64,000 nucleotides of DNA from NCBI RefSeq assembly GCF_003574735.1, contig NZ_QORW01000004.1, positions 124,001 through 188,000 on the forward strand, in the 5' to 3' direction. This DNA is from Dongia deserti. GTDB lineage: Bacteria > Pseudomonadota > Alphaproteobacteria > Dongiales > Dongiaceae. The notes under the pieces are model-generated. The model was given only the letters and a program-made list of their open reading frames with translations, was not told where the DNA came from and searched no databases. Made by a program: the position numbers and the translations under genes. Below, in pieces: positions 54,151 through 62,846 of the stretch. The first letter of the stretch is position 1. Each line of letters starts with the position of its first letter.

Positions 54151-54747
54151 ATGAACGCTCCCCAAACGCTGCATCCCCACAACCATCGCCACTGCATCGA
54201 CGACGCCCTCAGCCGGGCCGAGACGGTTTGCGCCGAGCGCGGCGCACGAATGACGCCCCTGCGCCGCCGCGTGCTGGAGCTGGTGTGGGACAGCCATGCG
54301 CCGATCGGGGCCTACGCGATCATGGATCTGTTGCGCGCCGCCGATGATCGCGCGGCCGCGCCGCCGACCGTCTATCGCGCGCTTGAATTCCTGCTGGAAC
54401 AGGGGCTGGTGCACAAGATCGAGAGTCTGAATGCCTTTGTCGGCTGCGATCGGCCGGAAGAGCGGCACATTTCGCAGTTTCTGATCTGCACATCCTGCAA
54501 GGCTGCGATCGAGCTGAACGACCCCTCGATTCTGCAAGCCGTCGAACAGAGCGCGCAGCAGTTGGGATTTTCCCTTAACCGCCTCACGATCGAAGCGCAG
54601 GGTCTCTGCTCGGCATGCCGTAGCGGCCGCGAGGCCGCTGAACAGCAAAGCCGCCAGTACGTTCCCTCCAATCCTGGTCTCTTTTCGGGGAATTTATCGC
54701 CCCCTCCGTTTGTTGAGAAGCGGCTGAAATCGACTTCGGAGGACTGA
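54151..54747 (+). CDS. zur: Fur-family zinc-uptake regulator (Zur type)
   Basis: 198 residues. The DNA-binding part reads TPLRRRVLELVW and APPTVYRALEFLLEQGLVHKI; the structural zinc cysteines are CTSC and CSAC, and the histidine-rich N-terminus plus HLISQ-like metal site (ERHISQF) fit Zur more than Fur. The 50-residue polar tail is longer than usual. It is translationally linked to the acidic exported protein that follows by 3 bases. Confidence 0.85.
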   Translation: MNAPQTLHPHNHRHCIDDALSRAETVCAERGARMTPLRRRVLELVWDSHAPIGAYAIMDLLRAADDRAAAPPTVYRALEFLLEQGLVHKIESLNAFVGCDRPEERHISQFLICTSCKAAIELNDPSILQAVEQSAQQLGFSLNRLTIEAQGLCSACRSGREAAEQQSRQYVPSNPGLFSGNLSPPPFVEKRLKSTSED

Positions 54748-54750
54748 AAG

Positions 54751-55209
54751 ATGAGATCAAGCATATTACTGAGTTCGGTGGCAATCGTTGCCTTCGCGGC
54801 CCCGGCATTCGCGATCCCCGACCGCTATGAGCAGGGCTATGGCTGCACCGGACTGACCGGAGTGGAATGCATGCGGCACCAAATGTTGCTCGAAGACGGC
54901 GACCGGCGATTCGAGAATGCCACGGAGGCAAGTGTGCCCGATGACGCGAGTGATGACGTGACGGAAGCCACTGATCTTGCCGCCCGAACCAACGCCACTG
55001 GCGAGTTTGATGAGGAAGGTGACGTAGAGGAAGCCGCCGAAGACGCCGGTGACGAGATCAGCGACTTGGCCGATGACACTGGCGACGAGATCAGCGACTT
55101 TGCCGAGGACGCGGGAAGCGAGATCGAAGACACTGCGGAAGACGCTGGTGCTGAGATCGCAGATGCAGCGGATGATGCCGGCGATGCGGTCGCAGACGCT
55201 TTTGACTGA
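54751..55209 (+). CDS. Exported, highly acidic undecapeptide-repeat protein
   Basis: 152 residues. A signal peptide (1-21, ending FAAPAFA) is followed by a short region with two cysteines and then a strongly acidic C-terminal half. From residue 98 to the end there are five tandem 11-residue units of the form DaGdEIsDxAe (nucleotides 55042-55206). The pattern predicts an amphipathic helix or metal-binding surface. The start is 3 bases after the zur stop with GGAGG inside zur, so both are made from one mRNA. No known family. Confidence 0.75.
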   Translation: MRSSILLSSVAIVAFAAPAFAIPDRYEQGYGCTGLTGVECMRHQMLLEDGDRRFENATEASVPDDASDDVTEATDLAARTNATGEFDEEGDVEEAAEDAGDEISDLADDTGDEISDFAEDAGSEIEDTAEDAGAEIADAADDAGDAVADAFD

Positions 55210-55237
55210 CGGCTAACTCAGGCGAATGGCGGGTATT

Positions 55238-55999
55238 TCAGCCCATGAATTGCCCGCCATTCACCTCGATCACCTGGCCAGTCACATAACTTGAGAGCGC
55301 GTTCGACGCGAGGAACAAGGCCGTGCCGGCACAATCTGCCGCCGCGCCAAGTCGCAGCATCGGGATCGACTTGCGGGTCGCTTCCAGCTTTTCGGGCGTC
55401 GAGTGCCGTTCGTGAAACGCGGTGGCAATCGTGCCGGGCGACAGCGCGTTGACTCGGATGTTGTGGGGCGCCAGTTCCCGTGCCAGCGAGCGGGTGAAGG
55501 TCGAGACGAATGCCTTGGCCCCGCTATAGATGCTGGAGCCCGGCGAGCCGCCGGTCCGCGCTGAAATCGAGCTGACATTGATGATGGAACCGCCGCTGTC
55601 TTTCATGGCGGCTGCACTGGCACGGCAGGCATGCACCAACTGGCGGACGTTCAGGTCGACGACCGCATCGAAGAACGCATCATCGATCGTCTCTAACGGC
55701 CGGCGCGCCACCATGCCGCCGGCGTTGTTCACCAGCACGTCCAACCGGCCGAACGCATCGACCGTGCGCCGGACCAGATCGCCGGGCGCCTCGCTTTCGG
55801 TGATGTCGCGCTGAAGCAGCAGCGCTGTTCCGCCGGGGCGCTCGATCTCCTCCGCAATGCCTGTTGCTTGGTCCGCCCCGGCGTGGAAGTGTACCGCGAC
55901 CTTCATGCCGGCCTCGCCAAAAGCGGCAGATATGGCGCCGCCGATACCGGTGGCGCCGCCGGTCACCAGCGCGACGCGTCCTCTCAGATCCTCGAACAT
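55238..55999 (-). CDS. SDR family oxidoreductase
   Basis: 253 residues from the ATG at 55999 (GGAGAG upstream; another ATG at 56020). Complete SDR: VTGGATGIGGA, NNAGG, serine in NVSSIS, and the catalytic pair in IYSGAKAF (Tyr-x-x-x-Lys). A 3-oxoacyl-reductase-like NADP enzyme. It follows the stand-alone DUF2189 gene by 51 bases but has no evident link to the oxidase. Confidence 0.85.
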   Translation of the reverse strand: MFEDLRGRVALVTGGATGIGGAISAAFGEAGMKVAVHFHAGADQATGIAEEIERPGGTALLLQRDITESEAPGDLVRRTVDAFGRLDVLVNNAGGMVARRPLETIDDAFFDAVVDLNVRQLVHACRASAAAMKDSGGSIINVSSISARTGGSPGSSIYSGAKAFVSTFTRSLARELAPHNIRVNALSPGTIATAFHERHSTPEKLEATRKSIPMLRLGAAADCAGTALFLASNALSSYVTGQVIEVNGGQFMG

Positions 56000-56050
56000 G
56001 GGTGCACTCTCCGCAGCCATGTTCGAGGAGTCAATGAGTCTGTCGCGTTT

Positions 56051-56956
56051 CTATTCGCGCGCCGGGTTCTGGCGCGGCACGAGCTTGCGATAGAGATGCC
56101 AGGTGGCATGGCACAGCACCGGCATGACCACCACCAGGCCGATGAACAGCGGGATCGCCCCGACGATCAAGCCGCCAGCGACTACCAAGCCCCAGGCCGC
56201 GATCGGAACAGGATTGGTCAGCGCCGCGCGGACCGATGTCTGGACCGCCGTTCCGAGCCCCACGTCACGGTCCAGCAGGATCGGGAATGCGACGACGGTC
56301 GTGACCAACGCAACGACAGCAAACAGGAACCCCACGCCGCAGCCGATTCCAATCAGCCACCACCCCGCCTCAGTCAGGAACAGGTCGTGGATGAAGCGGC
56401 CCACGGTCTCTGCCAGCGTCGGGCCCGTGATCGCTCGATAGATGAACCAGGCACAGGCCAGCCAGAGGAGATACATCGCCACCAGCATCCCACCCAGGAT
56501 CATGATCGCGCCGAGATTGCGCGAGCGTATCACGCTCAACGCATTCGCCCAGCTGTGGCTGTCTGCGTGGTGGCGCTCGAAATTCAGCTCCCGCCGGCGG
56601 CTCATCTCATAAAGGAAGACACCGACGAACGGGCCCAGGATGGCGGAGCCGGAAACAATCGGGAACACCAGCGGGATGAGCTCGTAGCGGAACGAAGCCG
56701 CAATCACCAGAAGCGAAATGATCGGATAGACGACAATGAGGAAAATGATGTCCGTCCGATAAGCCATGAAATCATCAAATCCCTTCGCCAGCACCTCCTT
56801 GAGATCGCCGACACTGATGCGGCTGACCATCAGCGGGCGCGAGAACAGATGCGTCGAGTTACGTTGGACGGATCGGCTGGCCTGGCCGAATCCGTCGGCC
56901 ACCTCGCGCAGCTCGTCCACCACCCATTCCACGGGATTTCGGATTATCTGAGGCAT
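56051..56956 (-). CDS. Stand-alone DUF2189 multi-pass membrane protein
   Basis: 301 residues, six or seven hydrophobic helices. Conserved features: FDDFMAYRTDIIFLIVVYP, EMSRRRELNFERHH, DSHSWANAL and CHATWHLYRKLVP. It is nearly colinear with residues 1-298 of the DUF2189 domain fused to the oxidase subunit II in the same operon, about 5.6 kb upstream, so they are paralogues. The region before it also resembles that before the fusion gene. Function unknown; a role in assembly or as an extra oxidase subunit is inferred from location. Confidence 0.85.
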   Translation of the reverse strand: MPQIIRNPVEWVVDELREVADGFGQASRSVQRNSTHLFSRPLMVSRISVGDLKEVLAKGFDDFMAYRTDIIFLIVVYPIISLLVIAASFRYELIPLVFPIVSGSAILGPFVGVFLYEMSRRRELNFERHHADSHSWANALSVIRSRNLGAIMILGGMLVAMYLLWLACAWFIYRAITGPTLAETVGRFIHDLFLTEAGWWLIGIGCGVGFLFAVVALVTTVVAFPILLDRDVGLGTAVQTSVRAALTNPVPIAAWGLVVAGGLIVGAIPLFIGLVVVMPVLCHATWHLYRKLVPRQNPARE

Positions 56957-57094
56957 GGTGTTTTCCCCCGAACTTCTTTCGGTTCTAGAGGCCGCCAGCT
57001 TGCCAAGGCCGCATCTTCAACGGGCTACCGGCACGGGCTAAGCCGCGTGCGGCACGCACCCAGGTCAGACATGTCGGGCCAAGCCGCGACCAGT
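56957..57094 (-). promoter_or_regulatory. Leader of the stand-alone DUF2189 gene, homologous to that of the fusion gene
   Basis: The 138 bases before the start are alignable with 62596-62730: shared GGCCAAGCCGCGACCAGT (one mismatch in 18), AGAGGYCG, GGATCTTCR-like and CGCGTG-containing stretches in the same order and spacing. It includes no open frame here. A duplicated promoter or leader RNA is likely. Confidence 0.6.
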
Positions 57095-57142
57095 CTTGCG
57101 GTGAGTATACGCCCGGGATTCGGCCGTGTCTTCCCCGCTCGC

Positions 57143-57511
57143 CTAGGACCCCGCGCCCGTGAACAGTCTCGTGAAGAACGTGTATTCCGATTCGAATGCC
57201 ATGATTCCGACGAACACCAGGACCAGGAGCGGCGGCACCAGGATGGCATAGATGAGCGCCAGGCGTTCCCACGCCATGTGCATGAAGACCGCGACGATCA
57301 GGCCGGCCTTGAGCATCATGAAGATCAGGATGAGGCTCCATCTGAGATAACCCTGCAGGTGGAAATAGTCGACGAGATAGGAGGCGGTGCTGAGCACGAA
57401 AAGCCAGCCCCAGACCACCAGGTAAAGCTTGATTGGATGCTGCTGATGGCTATCCCGATGGGCAGCCGCGGCCGGCGCCGCTGTTCCGTGAGCCATCGTT
57501 GCCTGTGCCAT
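57143..57511 (-). CDS. Cytochrome c oxidase subunit IV-like protein
   Basis: 122 residues with three membrane helices (YLVVWGWLFVLSTASYLVDY, LILIFMMLKAGLIVAVFMH and LVPPLLVLVFVGIMAFE). The MHMAWER loop is characteristic of the bacterial COX4 family, a small structural subunit. Start at 57511 after GAGGCAGG, 8 bases after the subunit III gene. It is the last classical oxidase subunit before the DUF2189 gene. Confidence 0.88.
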   Translation of the reverse strand: MAQATMAHGTAAPAAAAHRDSHQQHPIKLYLVVWGWLFVLSTASYLVDYFHLQGYLRWSLILIFMMLKAGLIVAVFMHMAWERLALIYAILVPPLLVLVFVGIMAFESEYTFFTRLFTGAGS

Positions 57512-57519
57512 GACCTGCC

Positions 57520-58260
57520 TCACCACAGATAGAAGAAGGCGAAGATGAACACCCACACCAGATCGACGAAGTGCCAGTAGAGTCCCATGACCTCGACGAT
57601 CTCGTAGTTCCCTTTCCGGCTGGTAAAATAGCCCCGCCGCTCGTGATCGAAGTCGCCACGCAAGACCTTGCGCGCGATGATGAGCAGGAAGATCACGCCG
57701 AACGTCACGTGGGTGCCGTGGAAGCCGGTGATCATGAAGAAGGATGATCCGAACTGCGCCGCGCCCCAGGGATTCTCCCAGGGACGCACGCCCTCCGTGA
57801 TCAGCTTGGTCCACTCGAAAGCCTGCATGCCGACGAAGGTTGCGCCGAACAAGGCAGTGAGCAGCATCAGCAGGGCAGTCTTTGTGCGATCGCGGCGATA
57901 GCCGAAATTGACCGCCATAGCCATAGTGCCGCTGCTGCTGATCAGGATGAAGGTCATGATGGCGATCAGGATCAGCGGAACGTTCTGACCGCCGATGTGC
58001 AGCGCGAACACCTCGCTCGGGTTCGGCCACGGCACCGTGGTCGACATCCTGACCGTCATGTAGGAGAGCAGGAAGCAGCTGAAGATGAAGGTGTCGCTGA
58101 GGAGGAAGATCCACATCATCGCCTTCATCCAGGACACGTTCTTGAACGCGCGCTGGTCCGAGGCCCAATCGACGAGCATCCCGCGCAGGCCCGGCGGGCG
58201 CATTTGAGGCCGCGCTGCAGTCCCAAACCCAGGCTCAGCCGTTCCAACTTGCTCCGTCAT
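57520..58260 (-). CDS. Cytochrome c oxidase subunit III (CoxP-like)
   Basis: 246 residues with seven membrane helices. Signatures: WPNPSEVFALHIGGQNVPLI, GFHGTHVTFGVIFLL and YWHFVDLVWVFIFAFFYLW, the last being the classical C-terminal motif of subunit III. It helps keep proton uptake in subunit I. It is the second of two subunit III-type genes in tandem. Confidence 0.9.
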   Translation of the reverse strand: MTEQVGTAEPGFGTAARPQMRPPGLRGMLVDWASDQRAFKNVSWMKAMMWIFLLSDTFIFSCFLLSYMTVRMSTTVPWPNPSEVFALHIGGQNVPLILIAIMTFILISSSGTMAMAVNFGYRRDRTKTALLMLLTALFGATFVGMQAFEWTKLITEGVRPWENPWGAAQFGSSFFMITGFHGTHVTFGVIFLLIIARKVLRGDFDHERRGYFTSRKGNYEIVEVMGLYWHFVDLVWVFIFAFFYLW

Positions 58261-58273
58261 CTGCTCAACCTCG

Positions 58274-58981
58274 CTACGTAAAGAGCCTGCCGCACAGCTC
58301 GATGAAATCGTCCGCCCAGCCCATGAGCAGCGCCATCACGACAAGCCAGATGAACAGCAGGAAGTGCCAGTAGGCCGCACACAACCCGACCAGCATGCGG
58401 ACCCGCTCCCGCCGCTCGTTGCCCAGCCAGATCTTCCGCCCCACGCGCCCGAGGGCAACGAGGCCGCCCGAGAGGTGCAGACCGTGCAATGCCGCCAACA
58501 GATAGAAGAACGCGTTGGCCGGATTGCTCGCCAGGAAATACCCCGCTTTCTGCAGCTGCAGCCACGCCAGGACCTGGCCGACCAGGAACAGCACGGCGAA
58601 GCTCGCCGCCGCGAGCACGCCAAGCTTCATGTCCTCCGGCCGCAAGCGTTTCGCGGAGGCGTACGCCACCTGCAGCGCCACGCTGCTCGCCACCAGCAGC
58701 CCGGTGTTGAACCATAGCAGATCGGGCACCGGCAGAGGCCGCCAGTCGAGCATCAGCATGCGTACGGAATATGCGCTGATCACCAGCGCAAATAGCGCGC
58801 CGACCACCACCAGGAAGATGCCCAGTCCCACCGTCTGCGCCGGAAACGCCATGGCACCAGCACCTGGAAACTCTGCCAGCGGCCCCTCCTCCAGCCACGG
58901 CTTGGCGGTCAGCCGCTGGCGCGCAAGCCACCATCCGGCAATGATTCCGACCACCGCAAGGAAGAGGACGATGCTACCCAT
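58274..58981 (-). CDS. Divergent cytochrome c oxidase subunit III-like protein (CoxO-like)
   Basis: 235 residues, seven helices. The C-terminus LCAAYWHFLLFIWLVVMALL and the centre ALHGLHLSGGLVALG resemble subunit III, but the early part is unlike the second copy. An alternative oxidase of Bradyrhizobium (coxMNOP) also has two subunit III-type genes after subunit I. It starts 13 bases after the subunit I stop. Confidence 0.85.
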   Translation of the reverse strand: MGSIVLFLAVVGIIAGWWLARQRLTAKPWLEEGPLAEFPGAGAMAFPAQTVGLGIFLVVVGALFALVISAYSVRMLMLDWRPLPVPDLLWFNTGLLVASSVALQVAYASAKRLRPEDMKLGVLAAASFAVLFLVGQVLAWLQLQKAGYFLASNPANAFFYLLAALHGLHLSGGLVALGRVGRKIWLGNERRERVRMLVGLCAAYWHFLLFIWLVVMALLMGWADDFIELCGRLFT

Positions 58982-58994
58982 GTCGCGCCTTTCC

Positions 58995-60755
58995 TCAGGT
59001 GGCGGGTGTCAGCGTCGGCTGGTTCTGCGGCACGAAGTCCCGCGGTGCGCCGGGAACGCTGTAGTCATAGGCCCAGCGATGGACCACCGGCAGCTCCTTG
59101 CCCCAATTGCCATGTCCTGGCGGCGTCTCGGGGGTCTGCCACTCCAGCGTGGTAGCGTGCCATGGATTGCCGCCGGCCTCCTTCCCGCGATACAGGCTGA
59201 CGATCAGGTTGTAGACGAACAGCACCTGCGCCGCGCCCACGATCAGAGCGGCAATGGTGATGAACTCGTTCAGCGTCACCGCCGACGGTGGGACGAACGC
59301 CATCTCGCCCAGCTCGAAATACCGGCGCGGTACCCCCATCAGGCCGAGATAGTGCATCGGGAAGTAGATCGCGTAGGCCCCGATGAACGTCACCCAGAAG
59401 TGGATCTTGCCCATAGTGTCGTCGAGCATCCGCCCGGTGATCTTCGGGTACCAGTGGTAGATCGCACCGAAGATGACGAGGATCGGTGCGACGCCCATCA
59501 CCATGTGGAAGTGCGCGACCACGAACATCGTGTCGGACAGCGGAACGTCCACCACGACGTTGCCGAGGAATAGGCCGGTCAGCCCGCCGTTCACGAACGT
59601 GACGATGAACCCGAGCGCGAACAGCATCGGCACCGTCAGGTGGATGTCTCCCTTCCACAGCGTCAGAACCCAGTTGTAGACCTTGATCGCCGTCGGGATG
59701 GCGATGATCAGCGTGCTGGTGGCAAAGAAGAATCCGAACCACGGATGCATGCCGCTGACATACATGTGGTGCGCCCACACGATGAAACTGAGCGCGCCGA
59801 TCGCCACGATCGCCCACACCATCATCCGATAGCCGAAGATGTTCTTCCGGGCATGCGTGCTGATGAGGTCGGAGACGATGCCGAAGGCCGGCAGCGCCAC
59901 AATGTAGACCTCGGGGTGGCCGAAGAACCAGAACAGGTGCTGGAACAGGATCGGGCTGCCGCCACGGTACGACAAATGCTGCCCCATCTCCACCAGCGCC
60001 GGCATGAAGAAGCTGGTGCCGAGCAGTCGGTCGAACAGCAGCATCACGCAGGCAACGAACAGCGCCGGGAATGCCAGAAGCGCCAGCACCGTCGCGGTGA
60101 AGATGCCCCATACGGTCAGGGGCATGCGCATCAAGGTCATGCCGCGCGTGCGCGCCTGCAGCGTCGTCACCACGTAGTTCAAGCCGCCCATCGTGAATCC
60201 GATGATGAACAGGATGAGGGAGACCAGCATCAGGATGATGCCCCAGTCGTATCCGGCGGTGCCGGACAGAATGACCTGCGGCGGATAGAGCGTCCACCCG
60301 GCGCCGGTCGGGCCGCCAGGCACGAAGTAGCTCGCCACCAGGACGATGACGGCAAGCAGATAGACCCAGTAGCTGAGCATGTTCACGTACGGGAACACCA
60401 TGTCCCGCGCGCCCAGCATCAGCGGAATGAGGTAGTTGCCGAAGCCGCCCAGGAAGATCGCGGTGATCAGATAGATCACCATGATCATCCCGTGCATGGT
60501 GATGAACTGATAGTAGTGCTCCGCATCGATGAAGGAGAAGGCACCAGGATAGCCGAGTTGCAGGCGCATCAGCCACGACAGGACGAGCGCCACGAACCCG
60601 ATCGCCAAGGCCGTCACCGAATACTGGATCGCGATCACCTTCGCGTCCTGGCAGAAGACGTATTTCGTGATCCAGCTGTGCGCGTGGTAGAGCTCTACAT
60701 CCGGGACCTCGGCAGGAGGGACCAGGTCAGCTGCATCGCGTGAGATATCTACCAT
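58995..60755 (-). CDS. Cytochrome c oxidase subunit I (CoxN-like)
   Basis: 586 residues, 12 helices or more. Heme and copper ligands: MHGMIMVIY, the CuB pair and Tyr in GHPEVYIVALPAFG, WAHHMYVSGM, and AHFHMVMG. The D-channel residues are in GNYLIPLMLGARDMVFPYVN and glutamate is present in HPEVY, so this is an A-type proton-pumping enzyme. It catalyses the reduction of O2. It follows the fused subunit II gene by 37 bases. Confidence 0.93.
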   Translation of the reverse strand: MVDISRDAADLVPPAEVPDVELYHAHSWITKYVFCQDAKVIAIQYSVTALAIGFVALVLSWLMRLQLGYPGAFSFIDAEHYYQFITMHGMIMVIYLITAIFLGGFGNYLIPLMLGARDMVFPYVNMLSYWVYLLAVIVLVASYFVPGGPTGAGWTLYPPQVILSGTAGYDWGIILMLVSLILFIIGFTMGGLNYVVTTLQARTRGMTLMRMPLTVWGIFTATVLALLAFPALFVACVMLLFDRLLGTSFFMPALVEMGQHLSYRGGSPILFQHLFWFFGHPEVYIVALPAFGIVSDLISTHARKNIFGYRMMVWAIVAIGALSFIVWAHHMYVSGMHPWFGFFFATSTLIIAIPTAIKVYNWVLTLWKGDIHLTVPMLFALGFIVTFVNGGLTGLFLGNVVVDVPLSDTMFVVAHFHMVMGVAPILVIFGAIYHWYPKITGRMLDDTMGKIHFWVTFIGAYAIYFPMHYLGLMGVPRRYFELGEMAFVPPSAVTLNEFITIAALIVGAAQVLFVYNLIVSLYRGKEAGGNPWHATTLEWQTPETPPGHGNWGKELPVVHRWAYDYSVPGAPRDFVPQNQPTLTPAT

Positions 60756-60792
60756 CTAAACCGTCCTCCTCGTTGCGTCTCGTCTCCTACGT

Positions 60793-62595
60793 CTACTTTG
60801 CCGCCTGCTTTTGTTGTGCCTGCATCAACTGCGCAAAGGTCTGGCGTTGCGCGAGCCACGCCTGGTACTCGGCCTCCTCCTCAACGACGACCCGGCTGCG
60901 CATGTAGGCATGGCCACTGCCGCACAATTCCGCGCAGAGGACTTCAAACGTCCCGGTCCTGGTTGGGGTGAACCAGAAATAGGTGACCATGCCGGGGATC
61001 ATGTCCATCTTGGCACGGAACTCGGGTACGTAGAAATCGTGCAGCACGTCTATCGAGCGCAGCAGCACCTTGATCGGCTTGCCGGTTGGCAGGTGCAGAT
61101 CTTCCGCCGAAACCACGATGTCGTCCTGCCCGTTGGGGTCGTTCGGGTTAAGCCCGAGCGGGTTCTCGGCGGTGACGTGCTTCGTATCGAACGCGCCGAG
61201 CTTGCCGTCCGTGCCCGGCAGCCGGTAGTTCCACTGCCATTGCTGGCCGACCACTTCGATCTCCGTGGCGGTCTCCGGAACCGTGATGAACTGGTTCCAC
61301 ACGATCAGTCCCGGTGCCAGCATGGCGGCGACACCAAGCGTCGTGCCGCCTGTCAGCCACAACTCCATCTTCGTGCTCTCCGGCTCGTACGCGGCCTTGA
61401 CTCCCGGGCGGTGATGGAATCGCCAGATGCAATAGCCCGTGAACAGCAGGATTGCCGTGAAGACGAACCCGGTGATCCAGAAGGTGATAGTGATCGTGTG
61501 ATCGATGTAGCTCCAGTTGGATGCGATCGGGGTCCAGTACCACGGGCTCAAGACGTGAAACAGGATAGAGGCGACGGCCACCGCGACGATGATCAACGCG
61601 ACCGTCTGCCCTTCACTGGTCCCTTCCTCTTCAAGAGTGCCCGCTGAGAGAGCTGCCGGCATGGCCGCGGCCGCCTTGCGCCGGTGATGCGGTGGCGGCG
61701 CGGGCGCCTGCTTGGGCACGAGCTTGCGATAGAGATGCCAGGTTGCGTGGCACAGCACCGGCATCACCACGACTAGGCCGATGAAAAGCGGAATCGCCCC
61801 AATGACCAATCCGGCGACGACGATCAGGCCCCACGCCGCAATCGGGCCAGGGTTGGCAAGGGCGGCGCGGATCGAGGTTGAGATGGCGGTCGCCAGCCCG
61901 ACTTCGCGATCCAGCAGCAGCGGGAACGACACGTTGGTAATCACCAGCGCGAGCACGGCAAACAGGAAGCCAAGGCCACAACCGAGGCCGATCAGCCACC
62001 AACCCGCTTCCGTGAACAGCAGGTCCTGCACGAACTTGCCGACCGAATAGAGCGGCTGCGGACCGCTGATGACGTGATAGAGCCACCATGCCACCCCGAG
62101 CCACACCAGGTAGAGTCCAACCAGGATTATCCCCAGGAGGACAATCGCGCCGAAGTTGCGCGAGTGAAACACGGTGACCGCGTTCGCCCAGCTGTGGTTA
62201 TCCTCGTGATGGCGCTCGAAATTCAGCTCACGTCGTCGGCTCATCTCATACAGAAACACACCCACGAACGGCCCCATGATCACCGACCCGGAGGCCAACG
62301 GAAACAAGAGCGGGATCAGTTCGTAATTGAAGGAGGCGGCGATGATGACGAGGGAGATGATGGGATAGATGACGATCAGGAAGAGGATGTCGGTCCGATA
62401 GGCTCCAAAGTCATCAAAGCCCTTGACGAGCGCGTCCTTCAGATCGCCGACATCAATCCGATGAACGGCAAGCTGCGGAGAAACCAAGTGCTCCGAGGTG
62501 CGCCGGACGGATCGGCCCGCGAGACCGAAGCCTCTGGCCAATTCTCGGAGTTCGTCCGATAGCCACTCAACGGGGTTTCGGATCGTCTGAGCCAT
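60793..62595 (-). CDS. DUF2189-cytochrome c oxidase subunit II fusion protein (CoxM-like)
   Basis: 600 residues from the ATG at 62595 (GGAGGT 6 bases upstream). Residues 1-~296 are a DUF2189 multi-pass membrane domain; ~297-330 is a charged, proline/alanine-rich linker; ~331-600 is subunit II with two or three helices (FWITGFVFTAILLFTGYC and others) and a complete CuA site: histidine in VLHDFYVPEFR and CAELCGSGHAYM (Cys, Glu, Cys, His, Met). It accepts electrons from cytochrome c. The reading frame is continuous, with no stop at the junction. The DUF2189 part duplicates the stand-alone gene at the other end of the operon. Confidence 0.9.
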   Translation of the reverse strand: MAQTIRNPVEWLSDELRELARGFGLAGRSVRRTSEHLVSPQLAVHRIDVGDLKDALVKGFDDFGAYRTDILFLIVIYPIISLVIIAASFNYELIPLLFPLASGSVIMGPFVGVFLYEMSRRRELNFERHHEDNHSWANAVTVFHSRNFGAIVLLGIILVGLYLVWLGVAWWLYHVISGPQPLYSVGKFVQDLLFTEAGWWLIGLGCGLGFLFAVLALVITNVSFPLLLDREVGLATAISTSIRAALANPGPIAAWGLIVVAGLVIGAIPLFIGLVVVMPVLCHATWHLYRKLVPKQAPAPPPHHRRKAAAAMPAALSAGTLEEEGTSEGQTVALIIVAVAVASILFHVLSPWYWTPIASNWSYIDHTITITFWITGFVFTAILLFTGYCIWRFHHRPGVKAAYEPESTKMELWLTGGTTLGVAAMLAPGLIVWNQFITVPETATEIEVVGQQWQWNYRLPGTDGKLGAFDTKHVTAENPLGLNPNDPNGQDDIVVSAEDLHLPTGKPIKVLLRSIDVLHDFYVPEFRAKMDMIPGMVTYFWFTPTRTGTFEVLCAELCGSGHAYMRSRVVVEEEAEYQAWLAQRQTFAQLMQAQQKQAAK

Positions 62596-62730
62596 TGCCG
62601 TACCTCCGAACCGCCAGTCCGAGAGGTCGTCGCACGCCAGGGCCGGATCTTCGATGGTCTCGCCAGCATAGGCAACCGCGCGTGGCGAGCGCCCAAGTCC
62701 GATGCCGGTCACGGCCATGCCGCGACCAGT
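62596..62730 (-). promoter_or_regulatory. Leader of the oxidase operon, shared with the stand-alone DUF2189 gene
   Basis: 135 bases upstream of the fusion gene, homologous to 57094-56957. A TATATTTT stretch lies further upstream at about 62740. Here the leader is open in the frame of the fusion gene up to 62718, but the start at 62595 has the better ribosome site. Regulatory role inferred. Confidence 0.6.
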
Positions 62731-62846
62731 AACAAATTGAAAATATACTCCGGTCGGTGGTGGGCGCTAGCCCCAAAAATGGTGTCTGCCGCACGGTGGT
62801 GCCACAGCGGCTGGGAGAGATGGCGTCTGACGATCGCTGGAGAGCC

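Noticed and set aside
59640-60743. Plus-strand frame opposite oxidase subunit I
   Set aside because: Glu/Arg/His-rich shadow without a ribosome site; subunit I is certain.
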